From: Apostichopus japonicus
Taxonomy: Eukaryota > Echinodermata > Holothuroidea > Aspidochirotida > Stichopodidae
Direction of reading: 5' to 3'
Assembly (NCBI RefSeq): GCF_037975245.1
Contig: NC_092565.1
Coordinates: 3,485,499 to 3,549,498 of the forward strand
DNA length: 64,000 nt
Below the pieces are notes generated by a model. That model was not told where the DNA came from and did no database searches. It was given only the letters and a program-made list of their open reading frames with translations. The position numbers and the translations under genes are program-made. Below are positions 12,952 through 23,815 of this stretch, in pieces (position 1 is the first letter of the stretch; each line of letters starts with the position of its first letter).

Positions 12952-15900
12952 CTATGCAAAATGGGCCAATTTCAATACAAACTTGTACAAAGATGTACAT
13001 AGCAGTTTTTGCACCACAGTAACTGTATTATTATTATTAAAGAGAAAGTTCAGCGCCTTCGAAACTGTTAAAAAAAAATTGAACACTAAATTATACCTTG
13101 GAAGAGCCTGGAGTAGCCACTAGGGAAAAGGCAAAGTGTGTTCACAAGAAAACATGCACATAAAGAATAAGTCAATATTAATATCCGGACGGTCACATTC
13201 CATGCTTATTTTTCAGTAGTCATTCTTAAGCTAAATTTGTGAATAAAACTTTGTTGTAATTTTTTTGGTGACAGATAATAATTGCCAGAGCAACATGAAG
13301 AATGGAAATTTGACAGTTGGAATTAATAATAAACTTGACATTAACCAGGTTTGTCTAGATTTGACTTGAAGGTTAAGAGATGTTTGGTTCTAGTCTTTTA
13401 TAATTCTTATCCTTCCCTCAGTTACTTTGGAAAATTAGAAATAGACCTCTTTATTGCATAGATACATAAAGATTTGGATGATGCCAGTGAAAATCACAAA
13501 AAGATGCCAGCCTGTGATGTACAAGGGTTTTGTTTACGAGAAACATAGTTTGGTCCTGCATTTGAACTCTTTAAATTTTATGCATTATATATACCAACCA
13601 CAATAAGAAGTCGAAAGACCCAGGGCTGTGTACAGCTGAAATACACCAATTGAAACAATGTTGAAAACCAATTTGCATCACACACTTTACAGACATTTCT
13701 GTCTGCTGGTATTATATCATCCCTGTCCACTAATTTCCACCTAGACACTTATAGCACTGTCCAAATTTATATTATAATGCACACATTTTAAAGGCAATCA
13801 TTAATATTAAAAAATATATATACTTGGAGAGTTTGTGTATCCTGAGCTAAGTGCAGACAATGTAGTCATATGTGTGTACATAATAAAACAGTTTTTCATT
13901 AATAGTGAATGAATGTGCTTCTAATACTGCATGGCAGTGAATATTGTTCTATGTATGGGTAGTATGTACATCTCTACCTGTTGCACATGTGTCAATGTAA
14001 AACTTTTAGTAAGCTCATTCTGTCTGCAGGCCGGCTATGGATAATTGGAAAAAGGGAAAAATGAGTTGAAACCTTTTAGATTAGGGTAAATAACAAGCTT
14101 TGAGCAAAGAATAATTATTTGGGCAATGCCACCCTTTGAAGTTTAAATTTGCTCTAAGGCTGTAACCACCAAAGACATTCCAAACAGAGGATAATGGGTT
14201 TGAAAAGTTGTCTGAAGGTCAATCAACCTCTTAAATTTGGTTTGCCCTCTGGATGCCAGGAGTGGTACACAGCTTGACTCTCTATCAGGACAGGTTGGTA
14301 TTTGCTGAAAGTCAATTAACTTGTGGAAATGTACAGTACCTTGGGACTGCCTGCATGGGAGTTGTTATGTTTGAACCAAGCACACAATTTGCAATGGTTC
14401 AACAGCATGAAAAGTAATTATAAGCAACATTGAATTATGTTCATGTCAAGTTTACACATCTCTTTGATTTCTTTTTGATTAGGATAGTTTAAACACAGGT
14501 ACAGTCACTTCCTATTGTAAGTTAAACTCATACAGTAGTCAGTCCCAGTTTTATCAACATGTGTGATAAAGGTTTGCAAAACAGGGCATGTGACCTTTGA
14601 ACAAACTGGTGTGGACGGAACTAATGGTTTAAAATTACCGTTTATTCTGGAATTGCTCTCAGTAAATCTTTGTAACAATTTGAGATTGTAACTTCAAAAA
14701 AAAAAACATCATGAAAAAATGGCATACAGTAGATAAACAGAATATTGTTTTCATTCAAAATGGAATATTGAAGGATCAAACTTGACTCTGGCAATATATA
14801 AGCCATCTAACAAAAGTTCATTTCTTTGAAGTACAGCTGTATATAGAATGGCAGACCCAGCCCACAGGTTTATACCCAGCAGGATGTTTTTCCAAATGAT
14901 ATTTGTGAATCTTATCTAGAGGCCCTCATGTTGCAAAATGAAACTATCATCACTTTGATCGAGATCTGTCTGTAACAAACACTGTAGGAGGCAATCAAAC
15001 CATTGGGGCCCATCTAGAATTCACAACAGTATTAATATCCTTACCCTGCAGTCTTCAAGTTTTCTAACTATTCTTAACACACTAGTACTTACAGCCACTA
15101 ATAATTAATTTTAAAGTCAGATCCGTGACGTTATATAGAGACTCAAAATCTACTTGAGATTTTGAGACTATGAGTTCTAATATTGTAATAATATTGCTGG
15201 TACTGTACATAGCAAGGTCTCATATTGCACAGATTTGAACAACAATTTGTTTGTATCAAATTTTAGCATTTGAAACTGCAATACATATACACATGCAATC
15301 AGTATTACTATGGTAGAGCTGCTTGGGGATTCATCTTTCCCAAGTTCTTTCCAACATGCCAAACTTGAAATTCAACAAATTTTATTAACAAATAAATATG
15401 TATCAGAAACAATTTATAGCTTTCAATAAACAGGTTTGCGAATCGATTTGAGAAGACCAATTACTGTTGCAGACTTCAAAGGGTCTGAGGGTCATATGCC
15501 TTTCAAAATTCAACAGAGTGAAAACTACACTTTTTTTGGAAGTTGCCATTGTTAATGGGAGAGGGAGAAAACTGAGACCATTGAAAATACATTATCAATG
15601 TTACCACTGTAGGAGGTACCACTGAAAGGAGGGTTACATGATCTTCATTCATTTTTAAAAGTTCACTTCAAGGTGCTCATAGCCAAGGTGCTCATAACAT
15701 GTTGCATTGCAGGCCTAAGTTTTTGAGGTAGGGGAAGGAGGGAGAGGGGCTCAATTTTCCTCACCTGTTATTGCATGTTATTTTTCCCTAAGAGGATGTG
15801 TTTAAAGGTCATCAATATATTGCTCCCTGGAAGTATGTTAGAAATTCAAAATAATGGTTAAACATGTTGAAACAAGCATTATTTTAATGCCATCTCCACA

Positions 15901-16540
15901 TATAAAGCACTTTATCTTATTATTACAATTAAAAAGTAAGTCAGAACTGTTAACTCCCTTAACAGTACTGCACACTGTTCTGACAGCAGTGTAACAATAG
16001 CCTTAACACTTCAGCTTCATGTAGCTATCTGTTCTAAGGAGATACCCCTGTACGTTTTGTTTTTCCCTAAAGTACTCTACACTGCACAGTACCAACACAT
16101 CAACCACCCAGTACATAATCAACAGCAATTGGTCACTTTAATGGGCCTAGGCACTAGGGCTAGTAGTAGTACTAAAAAGAAGGCCAACTGCCAATTACAG
16201 TATGCTTCTCGAGCACTTGATCTAACTTAGGGCTTTGCCTCAAACGGTCAGATGGATAAGTTCATGAACTGAGCACCATATTTAAATCTATACAGAGTCA
16301 TATGACTGTAAGAGAATTATTTACGAGTCTATTACTAGTCCTACTGACACTGTGTAACTAGTACTACTCGACTAGGCCTAGCCTAGACTTGGTGAGGGTT
16401 TATTAGAAGGCTTGCTAGCAATGTAGCACAGTCCTAGCCTAGCCGTTACCAAAAGTTCCGACCAGCAGACGACACGGTCACCCTAGGGTTACCAGGTAAG
16501 GCCTGAGACTCGCACTCTGAATTAAATAACTCATCATCCG
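12952..16540. other. Non-coding stretch, no gene seen
   Basis: AT-rich DNA without recognised coding similarity. If the exon at 16.55 kb is real, this is its first intron. Confidence 0.45.
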
Positions 16541-16553
16541 AGATCCAACTTAC

Positions 16554-16599
16554 CAGACTTTTTGTTGCTCTTTTTGTTTTTCCTCCTAAGAACAGGCAT
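16554..16599 (-). CDS. Candidate first coding exon, MPVLRRKNKKSNKKS
   Basis: On the minus strand an ATG at 16599 opens the strongly basic peptide MPVLRRKNKKSNKKS, then meets a consensus donor TCTG|GTAAGT in phase 1 (intron from 16553 downward). An in-frame TAA precedes the ATG, consistent with a 5' UTR. Upstream on the same strand (near 16670) is a CpG-containing patch, ctcccgcgcg, as often found at promoters. The lysine/arginine-rich start could be a nuclear or nucleolar signal. I cannot assign a gene: later exons were not found between here and base 1. The shared phase with the candidate exon at 2.44 kb allows both to be alternative first exons of one gene. Confidence 0.4.
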
Positions 16600-16699
16600 A
16601 ATCACACTTTATTTCCAGCAGTCTGATGAAAACGTTGCCTTCTAGTAAGATTGCTATTCCGTGATTTTGTCCTCTCCCGCGCGTAGAAACTTCAAAAGG

Positions 16700-18570
16700 A
16701 GTTACCGTGAGAAACAAACGTGATAATGCTACATGGTTGACTAGGCAGCAAGGTAAATAGTATGGATGCCAGGTTTGACCATGACCAAATCTACTTGAAT
16801 TGGCAAATGTCAACATAGTTTCGTTGTAACACATGTAACACATTGTAACACATTGAAGTTGTTGTACACATGAATCTTAGATAAATAAACCTTTTACACT
16901 CTTTATTGAAAAGCCCATGTCAATGATCGTGTGGCCTAACTTCGAGATATATATGACCGGAATTTGAATTTATTTTGCTTTGCAAAAACCTCCTTTAGTC
17001 AAGAAAAGGATCACAGGAGAGTGGTCTGTTATATAATCAAGGTTTTTGTTTTTCTCTTAGTATCTTCTTGTTTCTTTATCTTGTGATGCTTTGGGACATT
17101 AGCCTAGCTCTGTTTTAAGAATTTCGTAAAAATGCAGCGCTTTCTTTAGAATATAATTTCCATCTGGTGAGCTAAACCCATGCAAAAGTAGGAATAGTTC
17201 TATTTAGGGCTATTATACACTTCCGTAGAATTTGTATTGTTTACTTCGGGAACTTTCTTTTACCAGTTACTTCCGTTGACATTTGGTACGCTGTCTTGCA
17301 GTCACACGGAATGGGAAATTAAAATACTTTGTAAGTATGGGCAGCGGGGGAGGGTTCAATCCTTGCGGGGGAGGAGGCACAAACGTCGAAGGGGCAGTGG
17401 AACTTGTATGATGTAACATTGATTTGAAGGGACAAATCACGAAAATACATTTTAAAAAAAAACTTTCCCACGAAGGATCCTCTGTGCATTTACAAATTCC
17501 AGTAACTTTAAATGTGTAACTTTCACCAAAAAGGGCATCTATCGAAAACGAAAGGGCACTCTTTAATGACAAAACCTGGAAAAGAATATTTTCTTTACCA
17601 TAAAAGGGGCCCTTTTGAGTTTTTCCTCCATAGTTGTGGGCGGGCACCTGCCCAGCCTATGCCCGTAGGTCAACGGGCTAAAAGTGCGCAATCTGTGACC
17701 TGTGTTTCAAAATGTAAATGTGATCACGCATGTATATTACGGTAACTAGGACAACTGGTGTAGCATTTTTCGGGGTGGACGTATTTGTTAGCCTATCAAA
17801 TAATATTGTTTGCTTGTGCTTTTACCACTTTTTTACCAAAAGAAAAACTTCAAGTGATAAATGCAATCAATATAGCAAGCGCAACCAACTATTGTTTATT
17901 GTCACAAGGACGATAACATCCCCCATCCCCTACCCGGACAAGAACCGGTGTCGTCAGGCATCACCTTCTTCCGTCAATTTTTCATCGTGACGGTACGGAT
18001 AGCGCGTGAACCATATGGAAACATAGGCCTACGTTACATTAGTTGAAGTTATAACTTCCATCACACGTTGTCAAGTTCAAGCTATACGTGGCTTGATTTT
18101 CCTTCCCCAGTATAGGCTAACCTGCTTCAAAACAGTATGATTCGGATATTACTTAATACGGATGAACAATTATTTTAAAATTGATTGTTGTTCAATCTGA
18201 CACCAATGGTCCCATTGATATAACGGGATAGTGTTAATTATCCTATTCATTAAGGTCTTCCACTAATTAATTCTAAAGCTGAATTTCACACATGTATAGT
18301 CAGAGTAGCTCTTTCTGTTGATTTGATAAAAGGTTTTGTTTAAGCCTTTCATTTAATAGTAAATGCTTATTAACTGAATAGTCAACTTAAAATTAAAATA
18401 ACAAATTACGGAAAGTAGATAAATTATGAAAATTTCTCAGTTTGGATTGTAAGCAAGATTAATATATGCACATATACCTATGGCGTAAGTGTCATTGGTG
18501 TGTTATGAAGATTGTATTACAAGAAGAAATCGAGAGTGCAATATCAATTCATTAATCAGTCCAGTTACAC
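16700..18570. repeat. Repeat-derived non-coding DNA
   Basis: G-rich and C-rich blocks at 17340-17400 and the segment 17,500-17,680 (ccataaaaggggccc, gggcgggcacctgcc, ctatgcccgtag) look like dispersed repeats; 35.08-35.21 kb has a loosely similar texture. The reading frame on the minus strand at 17267-17647 lies inside this repeat. No gene is supported. Confidence 0.4.
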
Positions 18571-18902
18571 AATTCATTCATAATTAGCGCCTCTTTTAGG
18601 TCGGTGATTCTTTTTGTGTTGTTGAAGATTTGTGAAACCCTTATTTGACATTCCTCCATCGGGGACGGATCTAGCATTAAAAAAAACTAAAAAGGGGTGT
18701 GGAAAGGATGCGGAGGGGGTGGAGACCAACACCCCTGGATCCGCGCATGTCGAAGTCAGGGGATAACTTGGAGAACCAGAGTCTCCCATGCAGGAATTCT
18801 GAACAGTATTCCAAAGCAGTCGACAATTTGAGGACCAGACAAAACTATGATTTCAACTGGAGTTATTGTTTGTGTTTGCCTACAAATTTCCAGAAATTTC
18901 CA

Positions 18903-19152
18903 GGCGGAGTGTATAGCCTAGTGGTTAACGCCGGCGTCTCCCAGTCATGAGATCCCCGGTTCGATTCCCCGCCGACAGCAAGGTGTGTCGTCTGGCAAGG
19001 GTGTTGTTCAATAACAACTTCCCGACATGGACGTTAAATGGATGTGTGCCGAGAGATTGGCTTCGGTCAGCTTGCGAGTCTACAAGCCTCCATGGCTTCT
19101 TTCGCGAGTTCCTGCTTGCGGGAAGATCACATATACATACATACATACAAAT
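18903..19152 (+). mobile_element. tRNA-derived SINE with (ATAC)n tail
   Basis: The head resembles a tRNA gene: a polymerase III A-box-like TAGCCTAGTGG at 18914-18924 and a perfect B-box GGTTCGATTCC at 18958-18968, with acceptor-like GGCGG at the start and CCGCC after the T arm. Stem pairing is imperfect, so it is not a functional tRNA. It continues into about 160 bases of unrelated body and ends in an atacatacatac tail, the usual architecture of a tRNA-derived SINE. No clear target duplication was found. Confidence 0.75.
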
Positions 19153-19644
19153 AAGCTACTGGGAAAATCACCAATCCATATTATAAGACTAATTACAACA
19201 AAGATCTTGATGTCTACCTTTTCATTTTATTTAGCAAATGAACATTATATAGCGATTATTTATGCATTATTTATCCTCTTTATTAATGAGAAGATTTCGT
19301 ATTTATCACATCGCTTCTGTTGGAGGGGGTGGGGTGGGGGGTGGGGTCAAAAAGATATTGTAGTCAGTTGATCATTTGACATAGCAACGGTTGTCATGCA
19401 TGTCAACAATGTCTGTTCCTGCATGAGTAACCAATCTCGGTGGAGGGGGATAGGGAGCGGGTCACCTATCGTTAGGAGTGACCGAGGGTGATCGGGAAAG
19501 GGGGAAAAAGCTGCTGTCCGTGCATGTGTGTGTGTGTGTTACATCTGCCAGTTTATGTCAACATATCCTCCTAATAAAATGTCACAATGGGAGGAGAATA
19601 CTTTTTCCTAGTGTTTATTCGCCTTTCAGGCATATTTTGTGGGC

Positions 19645-21580
19645 AATGGTGATGACCTTTCAGAAGAAACAAAGACACAAAGCAAAAAATAACAGACAAG
19701 AAGATTTGTTAAGTTAAATAAATAAATGTAATTTGAGCTCTGTGATTTTATTTGTACAAAAAATATAAATAATGTTCGCATTATTGATATATTCAATATA
19801 TAAAAATATTGAAAGACTTTCACGTAAAAAATCGCACCAGTATAAGACAACAAATATGTAATTTTACTGTGATCTGGTATGTTACCAAATACGAGTCATT
19901 AATAATGTTGTATTTGACATCCTCTCTATATATGTTTCTGTAGGTAACCAGTTGGTGGGTAAACCCCCTTTCAATCCGTTGTTTATCCACTCGAAGTTAG
20001 CAGACATTTTAAGTCCAGTTCTGAGGATAGTTTATCCGATCTAGTGATATCCAAGCGGATGTTGTGAATGAAGGCGTATATATCCTCTTTCTTGATGGGA
20101 TACTCCAAACACTGATCAACTTTAGCCAAACTCGGTTTCTGTTTCTTTGGCTTGTTTCGGGATGCTGAAAGAAAAATAATTTCTACTATTATATAGTTCA
20201 AATTTTCTTATTAAAGTTATTGAGATATTATTTAACTTATTGAGATATCGATAAGTAAGTACTCATAGCACAATACTCATAGTACTCAAAGAAGTACTCA
20301 TAGCACAAATTAATTACAGGTTTCTTTTTTACTTTGTTAGGATAAGGGTTAGGGCTAGGGAATGTTTAAAGTGACAATATGACAATATGCGTATCATTTA
20401 TTTACCTTTTGTGACGTCACGGTACCCCTTCCATTTAGTCTCATCCAGACTTGACGGATCACTGTTCAGCGAAAGTTTTCTCGGCTTCACTAAACAGCGC
20501 CTCCGTTTAGCAGGGAGAAGGTATGGTGTTAATGGTGTATTCGGCATCACGGAGAAACGTAACATAGACTTTTTATCAGATTCTCCATCGCAATCAATAA
20601 GATGGCGGCGTTTCCGTCCTTTGGTAGGCAAGGCCAAACATGTTCCAACACCACTGGAAACTCCCTTCTTCCCTCCATTCCCTATTCCTGTGTCAGAAAA
20701 TCGGGAGAATATAAACAATATGATCTGTAACCAAATATCATGAGGAAAGCTTAATATAATTGGCCTATTGTAATAGGAAAGGGAAATAGTGGTGGAGTTG
20801 CAGTAGGATTACTTACATGTTAGGCTACATAACCGTCATTGAATATAGGTGTAGGCTACAAGGGCCTAACACAATGAATGCAATCACTATGGCCCTAGGT
20901 TTACGGCAGCAATAAGTAGTATATTTGACGTTCGTTACCTACGTATTACATTAAACTTTGAAAGTAATGAGTGGAGTTAAAAGTTCATCTTACCCTCAAG
21001 GTTCTTCCTGATCAGAGAACTCGAAAGATGCATTCTCAAATTGAAATATCTCAGTAAGTTTGTAAAGCACAACGTGATAGTATCAGCGATAGTACACTTT
21101 TGTTGATAGCAACGACAGAAACACGTAAAATCCATTGTTATGCACGGAGAATGACACGCAACAAATATAGCTCGGCCACGCACGACAGACTGAAGAACGC
21201 GCGCTCATCAAAAAGCCTATACCTGATGATGTGTAGTGATGACAAGAGCTTTATACGCGCTCCTTTCAAAGATAAAGAAACTTCACTTCTAAACAGAAAT
21301 TAGTCTTTTAACATATACAATATTATCTAGTGACGAAGGGAATGTTACTGAAGCTATGTTACAAGCACATTACCTCGGTAACAAATGTATCAGAGGTAGT
21401 ATAGGCCTACAGCAAAGCATTTAATTTGTATAGCGCAAAGGTTATAGATGTGTTACTCCTAACATTTCTTACACATAAAAACGTGAAGCCAATTAGATGA
21501 GTGCGTCTGCCCACGGTTTTGACAAAATAACTTATTACAGTGCGTTCCGCAACTTGCGCACACGCGCCGCTCACGATTGA
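19645..21580 (-). repeat. Left arm of a large inverted duplication
   Basis: This arm is the reverse complement of 23620-25493. Similarity covers the three exons, splice sites, the 5' flank (cttcagtctgtcgtgcgtgg block) and the 3' UTR as far as ggtcatca near 19650. The most similar part, the 182-base last exon, differs at only 7 positions. The intron and UTR parts are more diverged and contain indels. Confidence 0.85.
19983..21135 (-). CDS. Unknown basic protein, 201 aa, paralogue A
   Basis: Three coding exons on the minus strand: 21135-20994, 20687-20406 and 20164-19983, with donors GAGG|GTAAGA and AAAG|GTAAAT, acceptors ACACAG|GA and TTTCAG|CA, and both introns in phase 1. The joined protein is 201 residues. 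Exon 1 encodes a cysteine-containing N-terminus (MDFTCFCRCYQQKC). Exon 2 holds a basic GRKRRH cluster and the core RFSVMPNTPLTPYLLPAKRR, then KWKGYRDV. Exon 3 is a lysine-rich stretch followed by YPIKKEDIYAFIHNIRLDIT and ends LLTSSG. There are no membrane segments. The basic clusters suggest a nuclear protein, and TPLTP could be a proline-directed phosphorylation site; both are inferences. I do not recognise the family. The upstream GTG-led extension is not used because the first ATG is conserved in both paralogues. It is the head-to-head partner of the gene at 24.06 kb. Confidence 0.75.
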
Positions 21581-23600
21581 AACTGATCTGCAGAAATTGT
21601 CGTATTTCTCATATGGCCATCGAAATTAAATTATTTTCGAAGCTAGGAACCGTAACAGTATGATTAACTTGCAAGAACTCGTGGATTTATTGGCAGGGAA
21701 CGTGTTTCTATAACTATATGGGTATGTAGGAAAAAATGGCAGAAGAATATCCCAACTTATTTTGCAATTACGATGTGCGTTACCTGTTTTGCATGAAAAA
21801 CATTACTAATAGGCCTACCAGTGGGGGGGGGGGGGGGGGAGATACATTACGGCTTCGCTATCAGTCATGAGTCCAAGTACCTTAGACGCTGTAAGATATT
21901 GCAGCAAAGTATTTCACGCAGCAGTTTTGTTCACTAAAGGAAACGAACGTGCGCAGTTGCTTGATTTAGTGGCGTAGCAAGGAGCAACACGTCCCCTGAA
22001 TAGAAATGGGCACCTCTGGACACCCGGGTATAATGCTCACTCATACCCAAAGAGAAGTACATCCGACCCTTTTGGTTTACTGAAAGCACATTTAATATAA
22101 ATCATCATCATCATCAAAAACCTCATCAAAAACATCATCATCATCATCATTATCATCATCATCATCATTATTATCATCATTATTATCATCATCACTATTA
22201 TTATTATTCATCGTTTATGAGCAATGTGAACAAACTAATATTTAATATCTATACTATTTGCAAAGAAAACTTCAAATCGAAGAATATTTCTCGGAACAAC
22301 CCTTTGCGAGTAAAGTAAAATAAATGAAGAAATGCAAGAAACGGAATCGAGGACGATTTTAATTAAATAAATTAGGAGAAGTGGAAAAAGCGTGCCACAG
22401 TTCTAGAAAAACTTACTTTCTGTTTTATCTTAAGAAATTAAACCTTTCGATGCTAATTATGAATTTAAATTTAAGAAAAATTCCTTGATATTTGGAATAC
22501 GTTGATTTCTTCTACACTCATCAATATAGAATTTCAATCTAAGAATAAGATATTGCAAGGAAGGCGTCTCCTGTTATTGAAACCAAAAACGATATCTTGC
22601 TTCGTAAAAAGGAATTGCTTTTAAGAATCATCATTTCGACATCTAAAATAAAAGACAGTTACGGCACATTCCCAAAACAGATGGTCAATATTCTCAGTTT
22701 CAATGCTACAAAATGAACTTAGGCTAATAGCCTTTCAGTCAAAACAATTCTGTGGATAAATTTAAACTGAAAAATATATATATATTTTAGCCTCTGAAAC
22801 AGTGCGATATGGAATTTAAAGAAACGATGGCAATCCTCAGGCGTCATTTCAAAAGTATCACAACGTCCTCAGTGGATTTCTATTGTGAATAGTTATTGTT
22901 AACGTAAGGGAACGTGGATCTGAACAATGTGGAAAAGAATGGGGATCTTCAGTCTGAATAACACACCTGTATGTGTATGCAGTACATATGCAAATTTTGT
23001 GCCAAAAATTCTTCCTAAACAACTACGCAGATTTTCTTCATTTCGTTTTTTGTACAAACTGTGGACGGATAGAGTTAATGATCTCCTCCCCAGTACATTG
23101 CATGTAGGGATGAGAAACTAAAGTAGGACGAATAAAAGAAAGGGTCTACAAGAACATGTCTGCTACCACCAACTAGGCCATGCCCTTAAAAGCAAAAATA
23201 ATGTGAGGCGCTATAACAGAATACATTTGATCACGCACCTGGTAACGTCATAGATATTGTATAGCGCTGTTACAAATCTCCCGTTAACGCCACTTGGTCG
23301 GTAGCACACATATTTAAGTGCGTCAAAAAAGTAACTGCGTAGGTTCGTGTTTTGTTTTCAATGCGCATAATGTTTGCGCGTGGTACTTTGCTGTAACATT
23401 CCTGTTACACTTTTACTGTTACTATGCACACGTTTGCTAGAAGAAACACTTCATTAACATAGCCTAACTCTAGTTACACGTAAGTGGATCTTTTTGTAGA
23501 CGTAATGGTACATCGCTACATCATTTTAGAAATGAAATTCAACATAGTTATCTTTATGTTTGAAGTGGGCCTACATAAAGTCTCTTGACATCGCTACCTC
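21581..23600. other. Spacer between the divergent paralogues
   Basis: Contains a G17 run near 21823, an (ATC/ATT)n array at 22099-22209 and AT-rich single-copy-looking DNA. No gene is seen. Each gene's promoter should lie at the outer edges of this spacer. Confidence 0.5.
22099..22209. repeat. (ATC)n/(ATT)n microsatellite
   Basis: An interrupted array of atc, att and atcatt trinucleotides, seen directly. Confidence 0.95.
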
Positions 23601-23815
23601 CCTTTACCGAGAATATGTTATTAAATGAGCGCGCGTTATTCATGATGTCGTGCGTTAGCCGAAACATGTTGCGTGTCTTAATTATTCCGTACTTAACCGT
23701 ACTGGCGTCATGTCTTTGTCTATAACAAGTATTGGAGTTATTGTACGTATCGCCTTCGGCGCTATACAACAGATTTGCTGTACTATCTCTGATACACTTT
23801 TTAATGATGGTATGT
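23560..23815 (+). pseudogene. Decayed extra copy of the promoter and first-exon start
   Basis: The block tgagcgcgcgttattcatga (from 23625), then gtcgtgcg and gttgcgtgtc, mirrors the functional 5' block at 23989-24040 about 364 bases downstream. A later piece, gtactatctctgatac near 23777, mirrors gtactatcgctgatac in exon 1 of paralogue B. The copy is interrupted and has no intact start or donor, so it is a tandemly duplicated, decayed 5' end. Traces of the same unit appear upstream of paralogue A (gcgctatac and ctctgatac, reverse strand, about 21390-21445) at matching spacing. Confidence 0.65.

Noticed and set aside
17267-17647. 126-codon minus-strand frame
   Set aside because: Lies within repeat-like DNA with poly-G blocks; the protein has no domain pattern.
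18903-18975. A functional tRNA gene
   Set aside because: Promoter boxes are good, but the T and acceptor stems are mismatched and the sequence continues into a SINE body with a simple-repeat tail.
19626-19853. Frame in the 3' flank of paralogue A resembling one at 25291-25494
   Set aside because: The resemblance arises because the 3' UTRs are duplicated; neither has a supported start.
20387-20743. 118-codon frame opposite exon 2 of paralogue A (and 24444-24905 opposite B)
   Set aside because: Antisense shadows of the real exons; they lack the splice logic and silent-change pattern of the sense frame.
22099-22209. CRISPR-like or other spaced repeat array
   Set aside because: A plain trinucleotide microsatellite without spacers in eukaryotic DNA.
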